A stretch of 21,000 bases of DNA, from positions 1 to 21,000 of the IMG/VR virus record IMGVR_UViG_3300035698_012363; one strand, given 5' to 3'. The position numbers and the translations under genes are program-made. This document shows positions 5,714 through 13,684 of this stretch, one piece after another; the stretch's first letter is position 1, and each line of letters opens with the position of its first letter. Source of the DNA: a virus. The notes below the pieces were generated by a model. The model did no database searches, had not been told where the DNA came from, and saw only the letters and a program-made list of their open reading frames with translations.

Positions 5714-6517
5714 ATGAATTGGGAACAACTTGCACAAAACGTGATCACCCCGTTTGGGACGAACAAGAAGCAGCTCGCGCTGGAGCTCCTTAAGCAAGCT
5801 GAACTCAACTTTGCGAATAAGACAAAGTGCCTTGAGAGCGAGGGCACCCTTTGGACCGGGACGGACGTACCAACCGGGTCACTCTCCATAGATACTGAAT
5901 ATATGAACGCAGGGTACACTACCGTTGTTTATGATGGTGTTACTATCGCAGCCGGAGAGACCTTCGACTCGGGAGCCGTAGCCCTAGCATACTCTGTGAC
6001 AGGGACAGGCAAGGTCGTCGCCGTAACTGAAGACCAGTGGGTGGTTGACCTCCCCTCTGATTATCTAGAGATTAAACACCGCCCCTCATGGAACGGCTCT
6101 AGCCTTACACTATTCGATCACAGAATGGATGTTGATTTAAGGTCAACAGTCCTAGGCACGTGGGATTCATCGACACCAGAATATTATTGGATAGAGAACG
6201 AGCAGCTTTGGCTATTCCCTGGGACAGTGACCAACGGGCGTATTGACCTGGAATATGTAGCTTATCCGACCGCAACAGCACAGGGAGGGGCCAACCCGAC
6301 AATCCAGGCAAGTTACCACCTGTATCTGATTGATTACGCTAAGGCGATGCTATACGCAGATGCAGAGAAGTCGAAATCTTATGCAATCTCCATGGGCCTA
6401 TATGAGCAGAACCGCAGGGATATCGAGATCCAGTTCTACCACAGTAATGAGCCCGACGTAACGAGGGTCGCAACGATAGCGGGTAATCCTACAAGACAGT
6501 CATTTAATAGGATATAA
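5714..6517 (+). CDS. Head-tail adaptor-like protein with inserted beta domain
   Basis: A 267-residue protein. The flanking parts have the layout of phage adaptor proteins: an N-terminal helix (QLALELLKQAELNFANKTK), then VVDLPSDYLEIKH (about 110-122), a strand pair EYYWIENEQLWLFPG, an IDLEYVAYPT strand, and a final helix pair with YHLYLIDYAKAMLYADAEK. Adaptors of this kind form a 12-fold ring between portal and tail. Two further proteins with the same layout are encoded at 10639 and 11220. Unusual is an extra module at residues about 48-107 (YDGVTIAAGETFDSGAV and neighbouring strands). It resembles short beta modules often seen in phage tail and adaptor proteins and splits the adaptor fold. 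AAGGAAG upstream serves as ribosome site. The adaptor role is inferred from shape and context. Confidence 0.66.
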   Translation: MNWEQLAQNVITPFGTNKKQLALELLKQAELNFANKTKCLESEGTLWTGTDVPTGSLSIDTEYMNAGYTTVVYDGVTIAAGETFDSGAVALAYSVTGTGKVVAVTEDQWVVDLPSDYLEIKHRPSWNGSSLTLFDHRMDVDLRSTVLGTWDSSTPEYYWIENEQLWLFPGTVTNGRIDLEYVAYPTATAQGGANPTIQASYHLYLIDYAKAMLYADAEKSKSYAISMGLYEQNRRDIEIQFYHSNEPDVTRVATIAGNPTRQSFNRI

Positions 6518-6520
6518 GTA

Positions 6521-9500
6521 ATGAGTTGGAACATACTAAGGCTATTCGGTGGGTTGTTCACAAATGGTGATCAAGAGGATATCTCAGAAGACAGTCTCCT
6601 GGTCAGTAAGAATGCGCGACCAGAGCTAGGGCTTGTCAAGAAGACTTTCGGTGCGGGAGCACTGCAATTCGCTAGTTCTTCAATATGCACACTCCTTGGT
6701 GGAACCGGATTTGATGTAATCAACGTCTATACCTATATCAATAAGAACTTCACTGAGGGTTATATCTACCTGGCGGTACTCAGGGACACGTCTACTGGCG
6801 AGACCCATATCCTTAAATTTTACGGGAGCACTTCTTTTACTAAAATTTTACCTTGGGGTGGCGGAGCTTTCTATCTATCCACTGGGACTGAGTTATATGC
6901 CTTGAACGACTTGGTACCTATATCGGGGCTCTCGGTCACTGAGGGGGCCAACTCATACGATTATGCCACAGCCCTAGATGACATCTATGCCGCATCGAAT
7001 AAAGCGAGTATAGGGCATGTCGTTTATAGCGGAGTCCCGTCTGGACTTGGAGTCTCCTACAATAAGGATTATGCCGGCACCGATGTGTCCGTGTCGTCAA
7101 CCCTCCCAGCATACGCGACATTTAAGGCTATCGTCGGTAGTGATATTTACGACAATCTTGACCGCAGGACTGGTCAAATAACCACCTTCGACGATAATCT
7201 CTATACCATTGTACCACGGAAGGATGTCCTCGATATAGAGGATGGGGCTATCATGTATTACAACGGCTCTTGGAAAGAATATGTGGGGATAGATTTCGGA
7301 TTTACGGTAGGCACCAACGATGTCTTCCAACCGCTACACCTCGCAGAGTTTAATGGCAAGTTCTATGCTGTAGTCCAGTATTACGACGCCGGTGTAGATC
7401 AGCGAATATATTTCTTCAGCAAAACGACTACTGGGCCTTGGGTCAGACTCGATTCTTTTAGTAACATAACGACCGATGATGGCTATGCTTATGCCACAGG
7501 GGTCGGGAACCTAGAGTGGGAGAACACCACAAACGTAAACTCTGCGGTATGTAATATATCTGAGTCAGATTATCTTTACATTGGGTTTACTGGCCCCCTC
7601 GCTTCTCACGGATCTGTATGGTATATAGATAAATACGATCTGGTGAATGAGGCCGCCCTGCCAGTAGCTCTTGGTAGCTTTTATGTGGAAGGCATCTCAT
7701 CGATAGATGGAGGGGAGTGTCTAATCTCTGTCTATGTTTCTGCTTTGAGCGAATCGCTACTGTATAAGACAAATGGGGATCCATCGACGGTAACGACTGC
7801 TGTAACCTTACCAACGACCATCGTTGGACTCGGGAGCTCAACATATAAAAGGATCAAATTCCTAAGCGACATAACTGCCGCCGGGGTAGTCCTCACCGCA
7901 AGGGTTGCTTCTGGGGCTTGGGACATGTGGGCGGCGATACACCTTGACCTAGATTTAGGCAGAGCCACCCTAGTCAATTCTACCTTTGGCACCATTGATG
8001 CGGCTACGTCAACCGTCCTCTATGTCTCGTACTCAGATGATGAACTTGGTAGTACGTTATACTTGAATGTGGCGGAGGAAACCGCTCTCAACATATACAC
8101 CAATAATATCTATAGGACATTAACATCCGGGCAGGCGGCTCTCGCGTCCATTTATGCCACCATAGCGAATACCCGCGGGGACCTAGTGACTTCGATATAC
8201 GCCTACACTACATACACCGGCATCTCTGATGTTTCGCTTAACAAGCACATGGCCGAAGTAAACCTTATGTTCGGGCTGAATGATCAACAGCGTGGGAATA
8301 ATATCCCACCCGTATTGTGGCGATATGCAGGACTTGGAGCGAATGAAGCCTATATCCCCTATGGTGGGACGTATGACATAGAATCTGTTTTTAGTGCATG
8401 CCTGGGATGGAGGGAACATGACTTCCTGGGGAATCCCCCAACCCTGTATCATAAAGACGCGCAAAACCCTGTCGTTATGGACGCTGGCTCAGTGAGATTC
8501 CTTCCCGGAGCAATTGGGATGGATGATTCTGATACCTATGAGGCCAAAGGGTTGTGGCTTGGGTATATTGATAGAGATTTTTATAATGGACTATACTCCC
8601 CTACCGCGGGGTTCTACGCCTACGACAAAACCCCTCTTGCGCCATACCCATACGATAACGACCCCGCAACCGGGTCGCTGACGAGTATAGGGTTCCAGGG
8701 GTTGGGAGACCCGGATGCTGATATTGATGAAAGTGACGAATACAGGTATATCAGATATTCTTTTGTGTATGATGGTATCCAGGAATCATTGCTTAGCATT
8801 GCTTATTCATCACGAGTGCCTACCGCCCCTAATCTTATCGATGTAGCTGACCTATATATGCAGCTTGCGAGTGAATCCGCCCCAGGTGTAGCGACGGAAG
8901 ATGTAAGATCGAACAGTAGAATTACGGGGATGAAGCTCTATTTGATGTCCGATGGCGCGGACACGGCAAGCGCAACGCTTATCACCGAAGTTAGTTTTAT
9001 TGGTCCGCTAGGCTCAGAAGACGATTATTATGGAGCAAATGGGCTGGCCGGGTACAAGTATGCGCTTATCGAGAACCCCGGATTAGCTTTTGCTGCATAC
9101 GAGACAACCGTAACGAACCCCGGAGGTGCAGACGGGATACGCTTAGATGGGACAGATTACTGGTTTGCAGACAAGACAGACCTTGGCGCAGATGGGATCT
9201 TATTTGAGCTAGCGACTGACTATACCGCTTCAGAACAATTATTTAACTCACCATGGACTATAGTTAATCATGGTGCCGCAATCATAGACAGAGATGCTAC
9301 AAATGGCGGGTATTGCGGGAAGAAGATGTTCTTCGATGTTATTAAGGACTTTCACCAACTCAATCCCGTAGGCCTAACCCCCGTTGGCTGGGGAAACATA
9401 GGAACATTCAGCAATGCCCTAGTCCAGTTTGTGACAGATACAGACGACCTAAAAATAACAAAAGTCTCAAAACATGTCCTATACTTCTCAGGGTATTGTA

Positions 9501-10642
9501 TTGAGGATGGTTTTGTATATCGGATTGGGACACACCCCTATGTATTCCACACAAGGGCCTATCTAGGCCCGATCTATACGACGAACATGCACATTGTTCT
9601 TGACTTGGCGAATGCCAATGGCGCGGCTTATGCGTTACAGGGAGCAGCTTCGATAAAAGTGAATCCTGATTTCGCTAAAATAATCGGATCAAGGTGCTGG
9701 CAAGCAACTTCGGTCTTAGACCCAGGCGGAGAGAACGAAGAGCAGCTTGCATCTGTTAATTATTCCGAAGAGAACCAATTTGATATCGTCCCGGTCTCAA
9801 ATCTTATCCTGATACGCGACCGCGAAGGTGGGGGCGTAACTGGGCTAGATGAGCTTTATAACCTACCCGTGGTAGCCACAAAACAAGGCATCTTCAGGAT
9901 AAATTCATCACTAGGGTTTAATGAGTCAGCTCACAATATCGGGAATATCGCTAAACACGGGATGATCGCAGCCGGTGGGCGGGTGTTCGTATGCTGGGAA
10001 GACGGTGTTTATGGGCTTTCCATGAACAATCTGGCAGAGTCGGACGCTACACCGACAGAGCGGTTAAAGGTCTCACTTGCGATAGAAGACACCTACCTAT
10101 CCCTTTCAAGGACCCAGAAAGAGGCGATAAGAACAGGCTTCGACCAGAGTAAGAATGAGGTAATATTCGCCCTTGGTTCCGAAGTATTTGCCTTCAACCC
10201 TGCTACAGAGCAGTGGCGGGAGATAGATTCTAATGTAGGGTTCGGCCTTATTGAACTTGACGAGAACGCCGACTTAATGGTATATGACAGTGTTTTGTCA
10301 GGTCTCCATACTTTCGCGGAGGAAGAGGCTGTCAAAATGGAGATATTCACGAAGTTTTTTAACCTTGACGATGAGATCAAGCGTGGCATTAGGTATCTGC
10401 AAGTAAGATACGACAACCCTGACGCCGCCAACGTGCTCACTCTAGAGGTTTACCTGGACGACGAGATGGTCACGCCGTCCAAGACTATAATATTGGCCCA
10501 GACCAGCGGGGTCTATCTTCTCCCATTGGCTGAGGTAAGGCAGTATGCCAACAGCTATGCGATTCGAGTCTATGAGAACGGTGTCGCCAATACGAGTGAA
10601 GTCGAGATCCACAAGATAAGTATCGAAGAGGACTTAGGATGA
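6521..10642 (+). CDS. Large tail structural protein (nozzle/hub-like, beta-propeller type)
   Basis: A 1373-residue protein, Tyr-, Gly- and Ser/Thr-rich and almost entirely beta by composition. The N-terminus (NILRLFGGLFTNGD ... VSKNARPELG) matches the start of large podoviral tail proteins, in which an 'N....LG.L..R.G' segment leads into a propeller. Repeated bladelike strands include FNGKFYAVVQYYDAG, EVIFALGSEVFAFNPATEQW, and near the C-terminus DIVPVSNLILIRDREGG, VTGLDELYNLPVVATKQGIF and GGRVFVCWEDGVYGLS. That C-terminal series is characteristic of a family placed between adaptor genes in podovirus-like genomes, comparable in position to the T7 gp12 nozzle or P22 gp10. The C-terminal ~150 residues form a separate beta domain. 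It lies four bases after the first adaptor gene and overlaps the second by ATGA. A receptor-binding function is possible but not shown. Confidence 0.66.
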   Translation: MSWNILRLFGGLFTNGDQEDISEDSLLVSKNARPELGLVKKTFGAGALQFASSSICTLLGGTGFDVINVYTYINKNFTEGYIYLAVLRDTSTGETHILKFYGSTSFTKILPWGGGAFYLSTGTELYALNDLVPISGLSVTEGANSYDYATALDDIYAASNKASIGHVVYSGVPSGLGVSYNKDYAGTDVSVSSTLPAYATFKAIVGSDIYDNLDRRTGQITTFDDNLYTIVPRKDVLDIEDGAIMYYNGSWKEYVGIDFGFTVGTNDVFQPLHLAEFNGKFYAVVQYYDAGVDQRIYFFSKTTTGPWVRLDSFSNITTDDGYAYATGVGNLEWENTTNVNSAVCNISESDYLYIGFTGPLASHGSVWYIDKYDLVNEAALPVALGSFYVEGISSIDGGECLISVYVSALSESLLYKTNGDPSTVTTAVTLPTTIVGLGSSTYKRIKFLSDITAAGVVLTARVASGAWDMWAAIHLDLDLGRATLVNSTFGTIDAATSTVLYVSYSDDELGSTLYLNVAEETALNIYTNNIYRTLTSGQAALASIYATIANTRGDLVTSIYAYTTYTGISDVSLNKHMAEVNLMFGLNDQQRGNNIPPVLWRYAGLGANEAYIPYGGTYDIESVFSACLGWREHDFLGNPPTLYHKDAQNPVVMDAGSVRFLPGAIGMDDSDTYEAKGLWLGYIDRDFYNGLYSPTAGFYAYDKTPLAPYPYDNDPATGSLTSIGFQGLGDPDADIDESDEYRYIRYSFVYDGIQESLLSIAYSSRVPTAPNLIDVADLYMQLASESAPGVATEDVRSNSRITGMKLYLMSDGADTASATLITEVSFIGPLGSEDDYYGANGLAGYKYALIENPGLAFAAYETTVTNPGGADGIRLDGTDYWFADKTDLGADGILFELATDYTASEQLFNSPWTIVNHGAAIIDRDATNGGYCGKKMFFDVIKDFHQLNPVGLTPVGWGNIGTFSNALVQFVTDTDDLKITKVSKHVLYFSGYCIEDGFVYRIGTHPYVFHTRAYLGPIYTTNMHIVLDLANANGAAYALQGAASIKVNPDFAKIIGSRCWQATSVLDPGGENEEQLASVNYSEENQFDIVPVSNLILIRDREGGGVTGLDELYNLPVVATKQGIFRINSSLGFNESAHNIGNIAKHGMIAAGGRVFVCWEDGVYGLSMNNLAESDATPTERLKVSLAIEDTYLSLSRTQKEAIRTGFDQSKNEVIFALGSEVFAFNPATEQWREIDSNVGFGLIELDENADLMVYDSVLSGLHTFAEEEAVKMEIFTKFFNLDDEIKRGIRYLQVRYDNPDAANVLTLEVYLDDEMVTPSKTIILAQTSGVYLLPLAEVRQYANSYAIRVYENGVANTSEVEIHKISIEEDLG

Positions 10643-11223
10643 CAAGCGCGGTAATGATAACCAGGCTTAAAAACAGGTCTGGACAACGGTGGACGAGCGC
10701 CCAATGTTTAGTTTTCCTAAATGATGCACAGGATCGCCTTATCGAGAAGCTTAATCATCTCTACTTCACCGAGATCACAGAGATCGATACTCTTACACTC
10801 ACAGGCAAAACCGGGTTACTCTCAGCCCTTTCCCCAGATATTTATGATGATAGCTCAGTAATCGCTATGAGGTATGAGGATGGAGATACCCCGTTTTACA
10901 CAGAGATACCATTCTCCAGGATAAAAGATACTGAGAATACGCTACTTGCGCCAACAAATGAAGACCCGATGTATTATGTATATGCAGGGTCTATCTACGC
11001 AAAACAACCTGCGTCAGCCCCAGATGTAACCGTATTCTACATAAGAGAGCCGTTAGTGATCACCGCTGCAGTGAACACAGAGCTTGACAGCTCCCTGCAT
11101 GAGTTACTGGTAACAATAGCAGAGTCATTTGGATGGGTCATGGATAACCGTGGTGGAAGGGCAGCACTAGCAGTTAAGTCATATACCCGTGAGATCGAGA
11201 TGATGAACGGGAGGCAGCTATGA
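10639..11223 (+). CDS. Adaptor-like connector protein (second copy)
   Basis: A 194-residue protein starting in an ATGA overlap with the tail protein gene. The N-terminus is helical (SAQCLVFLNDAQDRLIEKLN). The core has the adaptor layout: IPFSRIKD, LLAPTNEDPMYYVYAGSIYA, VTVFYIREP, then LHELLVTIAESFGW and a final helix. The following gene is clearly related: LAPT..(D/A)P.YY.......Y..Q, a FYI..P strand, and SLHE..VT.AE...W line up in the same order. It is also alike in layout to the 5714 protein. In phages such proteins sit in the neck or between tail layers. A duplicated connector protein, in which each copy fills a different ring or shell of the tail, is inference. Confidence 0.62.
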   Translation: MTSAVMITRLKNRSGQRWTSAQCLVFLNDAQDRLIEKLNHLYFTEITEIDTLTLTGKTGLLSALSPDIYDDSSVIAMRYEDGDTPFYTEIPFSRIKDTENTLLAPTNEDPMYYVYAGSIYAKQPASAPDVTVFYIREPLVITAAVNTELDSSLHELLVTIAESFGWVMDNRGGRAALAVKSYTREIEMMNGRQL

Positions 11224-11807
11224 CCGTAGATGAGATGATCTTAGACCTTCAAACCAGGTTAAGTGACCCGGATGACCAGCTTATCAGCCCGACCATAAAG
11301 CTAGAGGCCCTGAACGACGCTCAATCGAGGGCAATCAATATGTTAAGCCGCGGGTCCCTCGGAGAGCTCTCGAAGATAAACACGGTCGCAGCAGCCAACC
11401 CCTATGCAATATCGAGCCTTTCAGATGCTTACGGGTCAGGGGACTCTATAACAATGATTAAATACGCGGCTTCTGACGTTTATTTTACGCCAGTCACGCT
11501 CAAGCGGATAAAGGGGCTGCAGCCAACACTCTTAGCCCCAACGGCAACAGCCCCATATTATTACATTTGGAATTCAAAACTATATATGCTACAGGGGGCA
11601 GGTGCGGTAGCATACCACATATTCTACATATCAGCACCAACGTCACTCGCCTCTGGGGTGAGCTGTATCCTTGCACCATCGTTACATGAGATCATAGTTA
11701 CATTGGCTGAAGGAATATGTTGGGGCATAGGTGATAAGCCGATAAGCGCAGAAGTCGCTTTCGAGGCTGCTTATAATTCAATAGACGAAATTAACGAAGG
11801 GGTATAG
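11220..11807 (+). CDS. Adaptor-like connector protein (third copy, paralog of upstream gene)
   Basis: A 195-residue protein, ATGA-overlapped with the upstream paralog. It begins with helix MTVDEMILDLQTRLSD and a second helix LEALNDAQSRAINML, similar to the phage connector helix pair in which 'LNDAQ' recurs. It then has TLKRIKGLQPTLLAPTATAP, YYYIWNSKLYMLQGAG, a HIFYISAP strand and SLHEIIVTLAEGICWG. The parallel with the preceding protein is continuous from the first helix pair to the end, so tandem gene duplication followed by divergence is the simplest explanation. It is probably a structural neck/tail protein. No membrane segments or catalytic motif are seen. The stop TAG is followed two bases later by the next ATG. 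Confidence 0.62.
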   Translation: MTVDEMILDLQTRLSDPDDQLISPTIKLEALNDAQSRAINMLSRGSLGELSKINTVAAANPYAISSLSDAYGSGDSITMIKYAASDVYFTPVTLKRIKGLQPTLLAPTATAPYYYIWNSKLYMLQGAGAVAYHIFYISAPTSLASGVSCILAPSLHEIIVTLAEGICWGIGDKPISAEVAFEAAYNSIDEINEGV

Positions 11808-11809
11808 CT

Positions 11810-12745
11810 ATGGTACTAGCAACCGGAACAATAATGGCATTATCGGCACTTGCGAAAGCAGGTGGATCGATATACAACTATTATCAGAACAAAAACAATG
11901 CCCCAAGCGCATACGCTGACACAGCCCAGGGGAAACGCCTGGCAGAACAGCAGAAGAGTGGGTCCTACGCAGGTGCAGCCCGCAACGAGATTATTGGGGC
12001 CACAAATAGGGTGGCTTCGGCTAGCGCCGAGACAAATGCGGCAAATTACCGTGGGCGTATCGAGAACCTAGAATTGGGGGGGAGTATCGCAGCCCAACGT
12101 GGTTTAAATGAGATCGAGGGGAACCGGGGACGCATTGTAGCGAATGAGGCCGGGAGAGTAACGGCGCTTAACGAGCAGTCAAAGATTGCAGCCGGTGATC
12201 AACTCGCAGCCGGTACAGACCAGCGGGCGGACCAGATCCAGCAATATAACAACCAGAACAGATCACAGCTAACGAGCGGATTGGTCGATGCTGGGGTGAC
12301 GGGGCTATCAGCATACGGGCAGTATCAACAAGGGAAAGAGCTTCTTGCTAACCAGCGCCAAGACGCTACAACAAAATTTGATCGAGACCTTGAATTGAAC
12401 CTTACACCCGCAGAGCGGATAATGAACCAAATCCAAAGTGGGGCCCCCCCACAGCCTAATGATCTTGCCGGTTTCTCTCAGTCCACTCAAGGACAATTAT
12501 CCGCGGGGCCATCTCCAGCGAGACAATACCAGGCGCAGCAGGGGAACGGATATGCAGCCAACAGCCTCCAAGATATGACTACGTGGGCCATCGATAGCCT
12601 TAACGCCGGGCCTCCATCCCCGCTGGCTATTACTCATGTACAGCAAGCCCTGAGAGATAGCGGGTTTAATATTAGCGTCGATGGCATCATGGGACCGGCG
12701 ACACAAGCGGCTATAGACCAATATTTAAACAGCCAAAAACGGTAA
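11810..12745 (+). CDS. Internal-virion/ejection-type protein with peptidoglycan-binding domain
   Basis: A 311-residue protein with a GAAGGGG ribosome site. The N-terminus has a moderately hydrophobic helix (residues about 4-25, ATGTIMALSALAKAGGSIYN). The middle is Ala/Gln/Asn/Gly-rich and helical (about 45-175), as in internal virion proteins of podoviruses such as those in the T7 gp14 position. A Pro/Gln/Ser-rich linker (about 205-265) leads to a C-terminal peptidoglycan-binding domain (about 272-308): ITHVQQALRDSGF followed by VDGIMGPATQAAIDQYL, the standard PG_binding_1 signature of Q-x-x-L, a G-F/Y turn, D-G-x-x-G-x-x-T and AI.  The domain should hold the protein on cell-wall glycan during genome entry; no lytic enzyme domain is fused. 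A C7 run at 12444-12450 does not disturb the frame, since domains on both sides read in phase. Confidence 0.66.
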   Translation: MVLATGTIMALSALAKAGGSIYNYYQNKNNAPSAYADTAQGKRLAEQQKSGSYAGAARNEIIGATNRVASASAETNAANYRGRIENLELGGSIAAQRGLNEIEGNRGRIVANEAGRVTALNEQSKIAAGDQLAAGTDQRADQIQQYNNQNRSQLTSGLVDAGVTGLSAYGQYQQGKELLANQRQDATTKFDRDLELNLTPAERIMNQIQSGAPPQPNDLAGFSQSTQGQLSAGPSPARQYQAQQGNGYAANSLQDMTTWAIDSLNAGPPSPLAITHVQQALRDSGFNISVDGIMGPATQAAIDQYLNSQKR

Positions 12746-12754
12746 GAGGTTATA

Positions 12755-13684
12755 ATGCCAGCACCTAGACCACCTTCACCGGCAGACTTAATCGCCTACA
12801 CCAACGCGACGGGAGAGCTTTTTACTACTGTTCATAACGATGAGCACTACTTCAAGCTAACTGGCGAACGGGTCCCATGGTATAAGGCGCCGGTCAAAAA
12901 GGCCGCGAAGCCCGAGACAGCAGTACAGCAGAACCAGCGTGAAGACGCACAGAAGAAGATCCTTGACCGCCGGAAGAAGCCCACAGAGGCCGAGAATGAG
13001 GCCGCCAGGGTCAAGGCCGAGACAGCCGCATACAAGTCTGTCAACGATCTGGAAAAGGAGCAGAGCACCTACCAGAACACCCAGAAGAAGCGGGAGCTTA
13101 AGCGCAAGGGAGAGCCCGCAAGTGATGCTATATTCAGGATGGAGGGGGATATTGGAGCGAATAAGGAAGAGATAACCCGCCTTGAGGGGGGTAAACCTGA
13201 CTTTGTAGAGGATGATCGCGGAGTATTCAAGAGGGCAAAGGATAATATTGTAGGAGCGCTTACCCCTGGGGATGATGCCGCAGCGCGGGACGCAAGGCTG
13301 ACCAATGAGAATAGATCTATCCAGCAGGAGCGAGACCGCATTTCCGCATCTCAAGGCGTCTTTGAGCAGGAGAATGTACTAAAATCAGATTCAACAAACA
13401 CCATAGCAAGAGGGGCTGGGATTGGCTTCAAGAATATCGGTGAACTATATTTCAAACGCCAACAGGCCCAGAGCTATATGGATCAGTACGAGCAGTCAGT
13501 CATGACAAATGCAATAGGGCTAATTGAGAAGGAATTGGGGTTTAGGCCAGCCGATGATTACCTTGCAACCCCTAGAGGTCAGCAGATACTTGAAGCTGCT
13601 ATGTCAAAAGTTAGCGATGGAACAGAAGCTCTTAACTACAAAAAAGCAGAGAAGCTATTATATGACACCCGCAAAGACGCTTAA
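12755..13684 (+). CDS. Charged coiled-coil internal-virion-type protein
   Basis: A 309-residue protein, preceded by AAGAGG. The N-terminal ~45 residues (PSPADLIAYTNATGELFTTV; YFKLTGERVPWYK) could be a small folded or packing motif. Residues about 50-150 are Lys/Glu/Ala/Gln-rich and predicted coiled coil (QREDAQKKILDRRKKPTEAE, then RVKAETAAYKSVNDLEKEQS). Another helical region runs from about 170 to 250, and the C-terminal part (IGLIEKELGFRPADDYLATP) looks globular and helical. No signal peptide or enzyme motif is visible. I do not recognise a named family. Position between the peptidoglycan-binding protein and the giant polyvalent frame, together with the composition, suggests an internal protein carried in the capsid. 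Its last 23 bases overlap the next gene, so the two are translationally coupled. Confidence 0.6.
   Translation: MPAPRPPSPADLIAYTNATGELFTTVHNDEHYFKLTGERVPWYKAPVKKAAKPETAVQQNQREDAQKKILDRRKKPTEAENEAARVKAETAAYKSVNDLEKEQSTYQNTQKKRELKRKGEPASDAIFRMEGDIGANKEEITRLEGGKPDFVEDDRGVFKRAKDNIVGALTPGDDAAARDARLTNENRSIQQERDRISASQGVFEQENVLKSDSTNTIARGAGIGFKNIGELYFKRQQAQSYMDQYEQSVMTNAIGLIEKELGFRPADDYLATPRGQQILEAAMSKVSDGTEALNYKKAEKLLYDTRKDA

Noticed and set aside
12438-12452. GTGGGGCCCCCCCAC palindrome with C7 run as a regulatory element or frameshift
   Set aside because: It lies in the linker of the peptidoglycan-binding protein; both sides read in one frame and there is no T-tract or nearby gene start.
12857-13354. 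165-codon open frame on the minus strand
   Set aside because: Leu-rich antisense of a coiled-coil gene; no ribosome site and no operon context.
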